From a virus, in the IMG/VR virus record IMGVR_UViG_3300024323_000016, positions 1 to 27,825 of that record: a stretch of 27,825 bases of DNA; one strand, 5' to 3'. Positions 15,119 to 20,885 of the stretch are shown piece by piece. The notes beneath the pieces were generated by a model. The model saw only the letters and a list, made by a program, of their open reading frames with translations, made no database searches and was not told the origin of the DNA. Position numbers and translations under genes: made by a program. Numbering within the stretch: the first letter of the stretch is position 1; every line of letters begins with the position of its first letter.

Positions 15119-15507
15119 AAATAAAATCTACATCTACTGCTGTGGTTGTTTTTGAATCGGTTGCACACTTTACAGATGTGCTTTTTACGATGACAGTTCG
15201 AACAAAGTATTACACATTTGGCAATTTCTTTTTCGAGGTGGCTTAACGACCACCCTACACGAAAAACTTGACTGATAGCCTTTTCTTTAATTTTGGGGTT
15301 CTTGTGATGAAAATCCAAACATCTAATGTCTTTTTCACCACACACCACACACTTCGATGCTTTCTTTACAGACTTGATAAAAGAACGAATTTTAGATGCT
15401 TGCTTACGGTTTCGTTGATAGTGTTCTTCTTTATTTCTGTAGTAGTAATCCCTACGATACTTTCGCATTTCTTCTGCGTGTTTTCGTTTCCATCTATCAC
15501 TACCCAT
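15109..15507 (-). CDS. HNH homing-type endonuclease inserted at tRNA-Trp
   Basis: 132 residues. The N-terminal third is basic and helical (Lys/Arg/Tyr-rich, DNA contact). The HNH core reads CVVCGEKDIRCLDFHHK, then LEKEIAKCVILCSNCHRKKH, then a zinc pair CKVC. It is closely related to the HNH at 20896-21354 in the motif LDFxH and EIAKCVIxCxNCH. ATG 15507 was chosen because AAGGGAGGG lies before it in the kissing-loop leader; the frame upstream is untranslated. The last codons and stop lie inside the first 10 nt of tRNA-Trp, so the gene has integrated exactly at the tRNA 5' end. Confidence 0.93.
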   Translation of the reverse strand: MGSDRWKRKHAEEMRKYRRDYYYRNKEEHYQRNRKQASKIRSFIKSVKKASKCVVCGEKDIRCLDFHHKNPKIKEKAISQVFRVGWSLSHLEKEIAKCVILCSNCHRKKHICKVCNRFKNNHSSRCRFYLGR

Positions 15508-15512
15508 ATAGT

Positions 15513-15557
15513 GCCCTCCCTTAAAGAGCAAGTCGGGGAGTGTTAAGGGCACTCCCC
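15513..15557 (-). promoter_or_regulatory. Kissing-loop leader RNA of HNH gene (copy 5 of 7)
   Basis: Hairpin 1: GGGGAGTG (15550-15557) with CACTCCCC (15535-15542), loop CCCTTAA (15543-15549). Hairpin 2: GCTCT (15525-15529) with AGGGC (15513-15517), loop TTAAGGG (15518-15524). Loops 7/7 complementary. The G-C end pair of stem 2 covaries with copies 2 and 3. Palindrome TTGTACGTACAA is 6 nt upstream (15564-15575). Confidence 0.88.
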
Positions 15558-15577
15558 AACTAATTGTACGTACAAAC

Positions 15578-15679
15578 TTACTTAATCACTTTCTTTGCTA
15601 GTTGAAATCCCAGTCCGAACAAAAAGCCGAAGGAGAACATCAATCCGAAAAGCAAGGCTACTAAAATTAATCCTGCCAT
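15578..15679 (-). CDS. Tiny membrane peptide, 33 residues
   Basis: One hydrophobic helix (LILVALLFGLMFSFGFLFG) with a basic C-terminus. The ATG at 15679 follows CGGAGA 6 nt upstream and lies 13 nt inside the end of the protease gene. A single-helix phage peptide; function unknown, though a pinholin-like or membrane-anchoring role is imaginable. Confidence 0.6.
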   Translation of the reverse strand: MAGLILVALLFGLMFSFGFLFGLGFQLAKKVIK

Positions 15680-16425
15680 CGGGTTTCTCCGGACGGGCGC
15701 GCTAAAAAATCTTTACTCGATGATTCTTTCTTTGGCTGTTGACTCAGGTACACATTAAGCAACGGGGTGGGAACAACCACGACACCATTTTCGAAAACGT
15801 GACCTTCGAGAATGCCGATAACCTTGCCTGTCTTCTCGCTAATAACAGCCGAGCCAGAGGCTCCGGGACCACCGCCGTCTTGAATCAAGATTCGACCTTT
15901 ACAAATGTCGCACTCTGCTCTTCCGACGTGTCCTGCTACTTTGATAGGACCACTAGACACTCGACCGACGTAAACGACTTGCGTCAACATTTCGGGGTAG
16001 CCTACGTAAAAAACTTTGTCGTCGATCTTAGTCGGCTTGTTGTCTAACTCAAGAACCTCGTAGACTTTCTTAGTCTTGAAATGAAGTTCCGCCGCGTCCA
16101 TCTTGCCGTCATCGACGTGTCTCAGCACTTCGACTGGCTGCAAGTCTTCTACTTGCGGGTCCTCGATAACTTGATCCGCGACGTAGTACGTTGCGTCTGC
16201 CGGGTTCTCGTCAAAGCAATGACCGGCGGTCAAAAGAAAATAACCGTCAGTCGACTTCTCGTAAACGAACGCTGTACACAACGGGATAGTCATGTGGCGT
16301 TCGTCAGAGTGCCCGTAAAGAACCATCGTAGCTTTTTGGGCTCTCTCGTGATTCTTGTTAACTGCTTGAGCCGAACTTGCAAAAACCAAACACGCTGCTA
16401 GCGTGACTGCGCGAAGAACTTTCAT
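15667..16425 (-). CDS. Secreted trypsin-like serine protease
   Basis: 252 residues. A signal peptide is visible at residues 1-21 (basic start, hydrophobic core, cleavage after AQA). The catalytic triad fits trypsin-like S1: His69 in LTAGHC, Asp110 in DGKMDAAEL and Ser190 in GPGASGSA. Two Cys pairs (50/70 and 172/175) may form disulfides. It should be exported by the host to the periplasm or outside and cut proteins. SD GGAGA before ATG 16425; a hairpin CGAGCG/CGCTCG precedes it. Secreted proteases are rare in phage genomes; roles could be envelope or host protein cleavage at lysis, or degradation of host defence. The membrane peptide downstream overlaps its stop. Confidence 0.88.
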   Translation of the reverse strand: MKVLRAVTLAACLVFASSAQAVNKNHERAQKATMVLYGHSDERHMTIPLCTAFVYEKSTDGYFLLTAGHCFDENPADATYYVADQVIEDPQVEDLQPVEVLRHVDDGKMDAAELHFKTKKVYEVLELDNKPTKIDDKVFYVGYPEMLTQVVYVGRVSSGPIKVAGHVGRAECDICKGRILIQDGGGPGASGSAVISEKTGKVIGILEGHVFENGVVVVPTPLLNVYLSQQPKKESSSKDFLARPSGETRWQD

Positions 16426-16513
16426 CGTACATCTCCGCGAGCGTTGGCAAGGCGCGCTCGTTAAATTATCTCTGCTTCCCTAACTTCAGGAACCCCTTGT
16501 TCAGAGTTGAAAT

Positions 16514-16603
16514 TGGTGGATGATGAGGGATTCGAACTCTCTACGGTCGCAAGGACCAACGGGGTTACAGCCCGCCGCGCCACTCCCACTGCGCCGCTCA
16601 TCC
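16514..16603 (-). tRNA. tRNA-Tyr (GTA)
   Basis: Anticodon loop CTGTAAC, long variable arm GGTC/GACC, acceptor GGATGAG, A73 and encoded CCA. Confidence 0.9.
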
Positions 16604-16609
16604 ATAAAT

Positions 16610-16684
16610 TGGAGCTTCGAGGTGGGATCAAACCACCGCGCCATCCTTACCAAGGACGTATGCTATCGACTACATCATCGAAGC
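16610..16684 (-). tRNA. tRNA-Thr (GGT)
   Basis: Perfect acceptor GCTTCGA/TCGAAGC, anticodon loop TTGGTAA, T73 and encoded CCA. Confidence 0.93.
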
Positions 16685-16685
16685 T

Positions 16686-16760
16686 TGGAGCCAGAAGTTG
16701 GAATTGAACCAACGGAGTACACTTTACGAAAGTGTTGCCCTGCCATCGGGCGCTCCCGGC
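16686..16760 (-). tRNA. tRNA-Thr (CGT)
   Basis: Anticodon loop TTCGTAA, acceptor GCCGGGA/TTCTGGC with wobble pairs, T73, CCA. One base after the previous tRNA. Confidence 0.91.
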
Positions 16761-16951
16761 TAAGTTGTTTTCACCGACTCTGGTGCGTCTACCCGGTGTG
16801 AATAATTTTTATCGAACGGATCGTACACGTTCTTATCTATGCGTTGCGTATCGGACTTCAATAATACTTTGGGGTTTGTTATCCCTGTCATGTCGCGATG
16901 TTTCTTCGCCAACGAATACGGCGTTTGTTTTTCGTCCTTGTCGTTTGGCAT
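16760..16951 (-). CDS. Small protein with TPYSLA motif
   Basis: 63 residues, hydrophilic and charged, with TPYSLAKKHRD near the start, matching APYSLA/APYSMA in the proteins at 7544-7744 and 8044-8316. No clear Shine-Dalgarno. The stop TAG shares its last base with the 5' end of tRNA-Thr (CGT). The motif suggests a family of short docking proteins. Not recognised otherwise. Confidence 0.6.
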   Translation of the reverse strand: MPNDKDEKQTPYSLAKKHRDMTGITNPKVLLKSDTQRIDKNVYDPFDKNYSHRVDAPESVKTT

Positions 16952-16970
16952 AGAGTCTTACTAAACCTTT

Positions 16971-17044
16971 TGGAGCCAAACCCCGGAATCGAACCGAAGT
17001 CTACGAGGTACAAGCTCGTCGTCTTGCCACTAGACGAGTAAGGC
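16971..17044 (-). tRNA. tRNA-Thr (TGT)
   Basis: Anticodon loop CTTGTAC, D-stem GTCT/AGAC, T-loop TTCGATT, encoded CCA. The acceptor (GCCTTAC/GTTTGGC) has two U-U mismatches, so it may work less well or be edited. Confidence 0.82.
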
Positions 17045-17144
17045 TCTGAAATTTTATGCGTGAGGTTTTCGTTACCCCGCACAAACGATTCGGACTTTCA
17101 CTTCGCTCTCCTATGGAGAGTCTGTGCCGACTTTTCTAGAAACT
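17045..17144. other. Spacer with nested inverted repeats, no gene
   Basis: 100 nt between tRNA-Thr and tRNA-Gly. It contains CTCTCC/GGAGAG, GACT/AGTC and GCACA/TGTGC nested, and the imperfect hairpin GTGCGGGGT. No tRNA or coding gene. It may be a processing spacer. Confidence 0.4.
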
Positions 17145-17220
17145 TGGAGCGACGTGAGGGAAACTCGAACCCTCGCCTGTGACTTGGCAAGCCACCGAAC
17201 TACCATTATTCGAACATCGC
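17145..17220 (-). tRNA. tRNA-Gly (GCC)
   Basis: Anticodon loop TTGCCAA, acceptor GCGATGT/ACGTCGC, T73, encoded CCA. Confidence 0.92.
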
Positions 17221-17226
17221 TCAGAA

Positions 17227-17302
17227 TGGAGAGGTGTATGGGATTTGAACCCATTCCGCTTCTTTGGAAGAGAAGCATGCTACCATTAAACACCAATACC
17301 TC
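17227..17302 (-). tRNA. tRNA-Gly (TCC)
   Basis: Anticodon loop CTTCCAA, acceptor GAGGTAT/ACACCTC, T-loop TTCAAAT, encoded CCA. Confidence 0.91.
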
Positions 17303-17313
17303 TTTGAAACTTA

Positions 17314-17571
17314 TTACGCCGCCGGTGCTGCCGGAGGAACTAACGCTGCTACAACTTGTGCGTCTACTGCGTCAACTGCTGCTGCGTCCGCTGCGTCCTT
17401 GGCTGCGACTGCCGCTGCCACTGCGCCCGGGCCGTTCTCGGCAATCAACTTCGCCACGTCTGCTTGAAGCTTTGCTACTGAGTCTGCGAATGCCATCAGT
17501 GTTCTCCTGAACTCGTGAATTAATTTACGATCTTCATGCGACAACTCAACGACTATTTGTTTTTCAAACAT
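17314..17571 (-). CDS. Ala-rich small helical protein
   Basis: 85 residues. The first 35 residues are a charged helix (EDRKLIHEFRRTLMAFADSV) with coiled-coil-like heptads; the last 45 are almost only Ala/Val/Asp. SD GAGGG is 3 nt before ATG 17571. No family recognised. Similar short proteins beginning with a coiled coil and ending Ala-rich occur among phage structural genes. Confidence 0.65.
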   Translation of the reverse strand: MFEKQIVVELSHEDRKLIHEFRRTLMAFADSVAKLQADVAKLIAENGPGAVAAAVAAKDAADAAAVDAVDAQVVAALVPPAAPAA

Positions 17572-17595
17572 CGTCCCTCTTTTTGAGGATTAAGG

Positions 17596-17668
17596 TGGTT
17601 GCGGGTCCGGGATTTGCGCCCGACTCGGTGGCTTTATGAGAGCGACCTACTCACTAGAGCTACCCGCT
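17596..17668 (-). tRNA. tRNA-Met (CAT)
   Basis: Anticodon loop CTCATAA, acceptor AGCGGGT/ACCCGCA with an A-A mismatch at 1:72, T-arm TCGGG/CCCGG, encoded CCA. The D-arm is short and non-canonical. The open 1:72 pair is initiator-like, but the anticodon stem lacks the three G-C pairs of initiators. The TATAAT promoter lies directly upstream. Confidence 0.75.
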
Positions 17669-17675
17669 ATAGAAA

Positions 17676-17703
17676 ATTATACATGTGTTATCGACGCTTT
17701 CAA
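17676..17703 (-). promoter_or_regulatory. Sigma70 promoter inside tRNA cluster
   Basis: TTGAAA (17698-17703), 16-nt spacer, TATAAT (17676-17681), reading leftward into tRNA-Met. The start of transcription should be at about the tRNA 5' end. Confidence 0.75.
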
Positions 17704-17754
17704 CATGTTAGCACAGGCACGCCGTACGACGGTTGTGTCAACTGTGTTCGAACT

Positions 17755-17828
17755 TGGTACTCCAAAAAGGACTTGAACCTTTACGAAACGCTAATCAGGC
17801 ATCCATGCTACCATTACATCATCGGAGT
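17755..17828 (-). tRNA. tRNA-Ile (GAT)
   Basis: Anticodon loop CTGATTA, acceptor ACTCCGA/TTGGAGT, T-loop TTCAAGT, encoded CCA. Confidence 0.92.
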
Positions 17829-17835
17829 ACAGAAA

Positions 17836-18186
17836 CTATTTTCTCGAAATTTCTTTCAACCATTCATCTTCGCGCTGTTTACTTTCTTCCCAACGCTCGA
17901 TTATTTCTTTTGAAGAATACCAATCACAGTACGCTGTATAGGCAAACGGATTGTTGTACTGTTGGCTACGAGTTTGGAGACGTTGTTTTCCGTCTCGACT
18001 CCACGAATAAACATTATTCCAATTGCACTCACGTTTGTGTGGAAGAAAGAGTTCTTCCCAATCTTGACAAACACGGAGTGCGTAATTTTGTGCGCGACGT
18101 TCACCGCGATGCGCGAGAATCTTATCTTGCTTCGCACTGCGGTTGCCCGTTATAGATGCGTACGGGCGACGGTATGACTTACTCAT
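17836..18186 (-). CDS. Conserved-type phage hypothetical protein, basic and aromatic
   Basis: 116 residues, rich in Arg, Lys, Trp, Tyr and Glu. It starts MSKSYRRPYAS, a start that recurs in basic phage hypothetical proteins of similar length. No known domain; the C-terminal half is helical and charged. SD AGGAGG lies 9 nt before the ATG at 18186, one of the strongest ribosome sites here, so high expression is likely. Confidence 0.8.
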   Translation of the reverse strand: MSKSYRRPYASITGNRSAKQDKILAHRGERRAQNYALRVCQDWEELFLPHKRECNWNNVYSWSRDGKQRLQTRSQQYNNPFAYTAYCDWYSSKEIIERWEESKQREDEWLKEISRK

Positions 18187-18245
18187 CTTAGTAACCTCCT
18201 AGGTTATCTAATGAATTGTAACTGTCATAACATCTCCTTTAAATT

Positions 18246-18321
18246 TGGTGGAGCTTGTCGGCTCTGCCCCGACCGCCTCAGATTTGCAAAACCTGCGCTC
18301 TCCTGAATGAGCTAAAACCCC
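18246..18321 (-). tRNA. tRNA-Ala (TGC) with aberrant T-loop
   Basis: Anticodon loop TTTGCAA, acceptor GGGGTTT/AAGCTCC, D-arm GCTC/GAGC, encoded CCA. The T-loop reads GGCAGAG where TTCRANY is expected, so the T54-psi55-C56 triad is missing. The T-stem GTCGG/CCGAC is intact. Confidence 0.85.
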
Positions 18322-18331
18322 ATTGAAAATT

Positions 18332-18405
18332 TGGTACCGAAGGAGGGTACTGACCCCTCGCCGCGAGATTGAAAGTCTCGTATCCTGCCTTTAGATGACT
18401 TCGGC
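18332..18405 (-). tRNA. tRNA-Glu (TTC)
   Basis: Anticodon loop CTTTCAA, acceptor GCCGAAG/CTTCGGT, encoded CCA. T-loop GTCAGTA starts with G instead of T. Its first 15 nt lie inside the end of the coding gene upstream. Confidence 0.88.
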
Positions 18406-18696
18406 TTTGATCTTTGTTCTCGGCATCATAATCGACTGCCTGTATTTCTTTTTGCTGCCGACGGCTTCGATTATTTCTATATCTTTTCCCGATGCGGTAT
18501 ATCCATCGTCTTTAATTACATTCGCGCCCGTGATAGTCATGTCGTTAAGGACATTGGCTAAATCCATCGGATGGATGTACTCGATGTTCCCGGGGCCTTC
18601 TGTAAGTTGCCTAATCACATCTTGGGCTTCACTTACTAAATCGCGATAATAATCTCGTTCTTTTACGAGATTTGCAACTGCTGATACAACATTCAT
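18391..18696 (-). CDS. Hypothetical protein, C-terminus encoded inside tRNA-Glu
   Basis: 101 residues from ATG 18696, which follows AGGAGGG (7 nt). N-terminal helix-rich part, then a mixed region (GPGNIEYIHPMDL) and basic C-terminus. No family recognised. The last four codons and stop lie inside the tRNA-Glu acceptor and D region (18391-18405), so the two genes share 15 nt. Confidence 0.7.
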   Translation of the reverse strand: MNVVSAVANLVKERDYYRDLVSEAQDVIRQLTEGPGNIEYIHPMDLANVLNDMTITGANVIKDDGYTASGKDIEIIEAVGSKKKYRQSIMMPRTKIKAEVI

Positions 18697-18733
18697 TATA
18701 ACCCTCCTACAACTATACATCTACTTCAAAACT

Positions 18734-18807
18734 TGGTGACGTCGCCGGGGATCGGACCCGGACTACTTGGTTGAGAACCAAGTGTTCTGCCATTAGACTA
18801 CAACGCC
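18734..18807 (-). tRNA. tRNA-Glu (CTC)
   Basis: Anticodon loop TTCTCAA, acceptor GGCGTTG/CGACGTC, T-loop TCCGATC, encoded CCA. Confidence 0.9.
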
Positions 18808-18813
18808 GTAACT

Positions 18814-18896
18814 TGGTGGGCAAGATCGGAATCGAACCGATAACCTTTCGGAGCGCGTTTTAAGTGCGCCGCGTTTGCCTGTTTCGCCACAAGCCC
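18814..18896 (-). tRNA. tRNA-Leu (TAA)
   Basis: Long variable arm (TCCGAAAGGT), anticodon loop CTTAAAA, acceptor GGGCTTG/CTTGCCC with two U-U mismatches, T-loop TTCGATT, CCA encoded. Confidence 0.87.
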
Positions 18897-18900
18897 AAAC

Positions 18901-18995
18901 TGGTATTGGCCTAGCGAGTCGAACGCTATCGGCAACTCTAATCAGGAGTCAATCCGGGCTTTATAAGAGCCCGCTGCATACCGATGCTGACCAAT
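18901..18995 (-). tRNA. Atypical tRNA, probably Ile (two anticodon-like arms)
   Basis: Acceptor ATTGGTC/GGCCAAT, T-arm TAGCG-TTCGACT-CGCTA and encoded CCA are good. Two anticodon-like arms lie in tandem: GGGCT-CTTATAA-AGCCC (anticodon TAT) and GACTC-CTGATTA-GAGTT (anticodon GAT). Normal variable-loop spacing follows the second, so the first may be an insertion in the D-loop. Both would read Ile. 95 nt is much longer than normal. Confidence 0.65.
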
Positions 18996-19003
18996 GAAAT
19001 TTT

Positions 19004-19054
19004 GCGGACGACTTCATCGTACATCCTTCTGTGTCTTACGAGCACAGCGTCCGC
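19004..19054 (-). ncRNA. Candidate structured RNA with possible pseudoknot
   Basis: A 7-bp stem GCGGACG/CGTCCGC (19048-19054 with 19004-19010) encloses hairpin CTGTG/CACAG whose loop contains TCGTA, complementary to TACGA downstream in the same element. No CCA. Confidence 0.4.
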
Positions 19055-19062
19055 GAGTAAAC

Positions 19063-19170
19063 TTAATGATGAAACACTTTCCAAAGAATGATGAGAGAAG
19101 CAGTTGCGCTCAGCATACCACTAACCGTTCGTGCTATCGCTAGAGCTAAATCCCACTGCTGCCTTGTCAT
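19063..19170 (-). CDS. 35-residue membrane peptide, overlapping the end of another gene
   Basis: ATG 19170 follows AAGGACA closely. The peptide has one hydrophobic helix (SGMLSATASLIILWKVF). It lies partly inside the end of the 78-residue gene at 19121-19357 in another frame. Spacing of the SD is short, so translation is not certain. Confidence 0.4.
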   Translation of the reverse strand: MTRQQWDLALAIARTVSGMLSATASLIILWKVFHH

Positions 19171-19357
19171 TGTCCTTCTTCTTCAAACGGCTTTCGTACC
19201 ATTTCCGTCTTAGATCAAGATATTGTTTCTGTGCCTCTAAACTCTCTCGACTGATGAGCAAACTTTCTTTTGCCATCTGACGCATCGCGTGATCGTCGAG
19301 ATAAATCAAGAACAAGATGACTGCTTCGAGAATCAGGAGTGCGTCCTGCCACGTCAT
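19121..19357 (-). CDS. Single-pass membrane protein with coiled coil, spanin-like
   Basis: 78 residues. An N-terminal hydrophobic helix (LLILEAVILFLIYL) is followed by a long charged amphipathic helix (ESLEAQKQYLDLRRKWYESRLKKKDND) and a Ser/Thr tail. This N-anchor plus coiled-coil layout is like an inner-membrane spanin (Rz) or a small holin partner, but no Rz1-type lipoprotein is identified next to it. SD AGGTG is 4 nt upstream. A 35-residue membrane frame overlaps its 3' end. Identity unproven. Confidence 0.65.
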   Translation of the reverse strand: MTWQDALLILEAVILFLIYLDDHAMRQMAKESLLISRESLEAQKQYLDLRRKWYESRLKKKDNDKAAVGFSSSDSTNG

Positions 19358-19377
19358 AAGTCACCTGTTAAACTCGT

Positions 19378-19578
19378 TTATTCGAAACTTTTAAAACCGT
19401 CCAAGCCTTGCTTTTCAAAAACCTCGGTGAAATAAGAGAACCTTGTTCGCATCCAGAAATCCAAATCGTCTTTGATCTCGATTCGTTGCCCAGTACGTCC
19501 GTCGGTGACGAACAGTTTCAATCGTTCTGGTAAATCCAGAATGTAGCCAGACATCTTGCGTTGTATTATTCTTCCCAT
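19378..19578 (-). CDS. Hypothetical small protein
   Basis: 66 residues, moderately charged, no membrane segment or known motif (WMRTRFSYFTEVFEKQG near the C-terminus). The first ATG has no Shine-Dalgarno and lies 7 nt after the CCA of tRNA-Val; translation may instead start at Met9. It ends 20 nt before the next gene. Confidence 0.5.
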   Translation of the reverse strand: MGRIIQRKMSGYILDLPERLKLFVTDGRTGQRIEIKDDLDFWMRTRFSYFTEVFEKQGLDGFKSFE

Positions 19579-19584
19579 AAAATT

Positions 19585-19661
19585 TGGTAGAAAGCCACGG
19601 ACTCGAACCGTGAACCTACTGCTTGTAAGGCAGCCGCTCTGACCAATTGAGCTAGCCTTCT
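19585..19661 (-). tRNA. tRNA-Val (TAC)
   Basis: Anticodon loop CTTACAA, acceptor AGAAGGC/GCTTTCT, D-arm GCTC/GAGC, T-loop TTCGAGT, encoded CCA. Confidence 0.93.
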
Positions 19662-19857
19662 ACAGAAAATTGTTACGGCGTGCTACCATTGCACCATAAG
19701 CGACGCGCCGTATACACGGCTGACTCGCGCCTCGGATCGCTCCGACATTGCTTTTGTGAGACTCGAACTCACATCTCCGGTTTTAACGGTGTCTTACCAT
19801 TCGACGAACGGCCTCCGAAGAAACCGTGTTGGACTCGAACCAACATCTCCGTAAGAT
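19662..19857 (-). other. tRNA fragments (halves), decayed or permuted
   Basis: Between tRNA-Lys and tRNA-Val. In transcription order: a 3' half (ACGG, AGAT, T-arm GTTGG/CCAAC, acceptor strand ACGGTTT), linker CTTCGG, a 5' half (AGGCCGT, D-arm with AATGGTA, CCGTT), then a second 3' half (CCGG, AGAT, T-arm GTGAG/CTCAC, AAAAGCA), then another 5' half (TCGCTTA, GTGC-AATGGTA-GCAC, CCGTA). No complete cloverleaf or CCA. Confidence 0.5.
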
Positions 19858-19933
19858 TGGTGGGTCCGGTAGGCAACGATCCTACACGCCCCTATTTAAA
19901 AGATAGGTGCTCTGCCAATTGAGCTACAAACCC
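19858..19933 (-). tRNA. tRNA-Lys (TTT)
   Basis: Anticodon loop CTTTTAA, acceptor GGGTTTG/CGGACCC, encoded CCA. T-loop ATCGTTG is non-standard at position 54. Confidence 0.9.
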
Positions 19934-19939
19934 AAAACT

Positions 19940-20015
19940 TGGTCGTCCGCCTCGGGCTCGAACCGAGACCAGCTTCTTTAAGAGAGAAGTATTCTGCCCC
20001 TCGAAATCGCAGACG
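19940..20015 (-). tRNA. tRNA-Lys (CTT)
   Basis: Anticodon loop CTCTTAA, acceptor CGTCTGC/GCGGACG, T-loop TTCGAGC, encoded CCA. Confidence 0.91.
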
Positions 20016-20126
20016 AAAATTAATGGCAACGCTATAATCAGACTTTTGTCATACGCTTACGCGCGGGGCGAACATTCCTCTGAGCCTTTAACCCGACCCT
20101 CATCGTGCTCAACAAGCACTCGGGTC
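20016..20126. other. Spacer with hairpin, no gene
   Basis: Contains ACCCGA/TCGGGT (20120-20125 with 20091-20096) enclosing GTGCT/AGCAC. No tRNA or supported coding frame. Confidence 0.35.
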
Positions 20127-20402
20127 CTATTTAAAGTTACACCAGAAAAGAGTTACTCGGCTCCAATGAGTCTTTCGACTACCGAGGCTTACTTGTACGA
20201 TTACTCGTCTTGCAACTTCCACAATTCTGTGTTGAGGCGTGGCCTGAATTTCCTCGGGTACGATATGTACAAATCTTTCGACTTGCACCTTTTCGTACAC
20301 GCGTTCGTCTACGCTACCAAACTTCTTCGTGTCGGGCGCTTTTAAATTCCGTTGCGATTCTCTAATTGAATCGTCGGACGCCCTTCGGGGGTTCTTTGCC
20401 AC
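20127..20402 (-). CDS. Possible 91-residue protein, unsupported start
   Basis: From a GTG at 20402 the frame is open for 91 residues and looks protein-like (RVYEKVQVERFVHIVPEE, then RIVEVARRVIVQVSLG). No Shine-Dalgarno is visible, and the opposite strand also has an open frame here. It starts 12 nt after the 3' end of tRNA-Cys. I favour the minus-strand frame because all neighbours use that strand. Confidence 0.4.
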   Translation of the reverse strand: MAKNPRRASDDSIRESQRNLKAPDTKKFGSVDERVYEKVQVERFVHIVPEEIQATPQHRIVEVARRVIVQVSLGSRKTHWSRVTLFWCNFK

Positions 20403-20413
20403 TTTCACGAACT

Positions 20414-20487
20414 TGGAGCACGAGGCTGGAGTCGAACCAGCGGTTGATGTTTTGCAGACACCTAGCTTACCGTTTGCCGACTCGTGC
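20414..20487 (-). tRNA. tRNA-Cys (GCA)
   Basis: Perfect acceptor GCACGAG/CTCGTGC, anticodon loop CTGCAAA, T73, CCA encoded. Confidence 0.93.
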
Positions 20488-20497
20488 GAAATATTTT

Positions 20498-20632
20498 GAT
20501 GCGTCCACCCTCGTCGCAACTTACTATCAGTAACAAACGCTCAATTCTTAGTTGTACGTTTAAGTTCTGAGCCAGCGGTGGCAATCAGCGCGGCCTGCTA
20601 AGACAGACCATGTAGCCCTTGCGGGCCGCATC
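20498..20632 (-). ncRNA. Candidate structured spacer RNA
   Basis: Closed by GATGCG/CGCATC, with inner hairpins GCCC-GCAA-GGGC and GCCA-CCGC-TGGC. No tRNA features or CCA. Purely fold-based; function unknown. Confidence 0.3.
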
Positions 20633-20637
20633 AAACT

Positions 20638-20721
20638 TGGTCCGCCGCGTAGGATTCGAACCTACACCCTTTCGGATTCGGGTTTGAGCCGAACGCGTCT
20701 GCCAATTCCAGCCAGCAGCGG
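20638..20721 (-). tRNA. tRNA-Leu (CAA)
   Basis: Anticodon loop CTCAAAC, long variable arm, acceptor CCGCTGC/GCGGCGG, T-loop TTCGAAT, encoded CCA. Confidence 0.91.
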
Positions 20722-20801
20722 ATTAAATTTATTCACCCTCAGCACGGAACAAACGTGTGCCTCATAGCCTTCGGGGACGTGTCCCACCCCTCGGGGAAAC
20801 T

Positions 20802-20878
20802 TGGTGACCTCGGTGTGATTCGAACACACAACCCGCCGTTTAGGAAACGGCTGCGCTATCCATTTGCGCCACGGGGTC
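20802..20878 (-). tRNA. tRNA-Arg (CCT)
   Basis: Anticodon loop TTCCTAA, D-arm GCGC/GCGC, acceptor GACCCCG/CGAGGTC with one mismatch, encoded CCA. Confidence 0.91.
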
Positions 20879-20885
20879 AAAATTT

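Noticed and set aside
16888-17082. Minus-strand open frame over tRNA-Thr (TGT)
   Set aside because: Covers a tRNA and has no Shine-Dalgarno; it is a shadow.
17704-17745. TTGACA upstream of the sigma70 promoter at 17676
   Set aside because: No -10 box at the right distance; the adjacent TTGAAA/TATAAT pair explains the promoter.
20046-20345. Plus-strand open frame of 99 residues
   Set aside because: No ribosome site, against the direction of all neighbours; the minus frame at 20127-20402 looks more protein-like.
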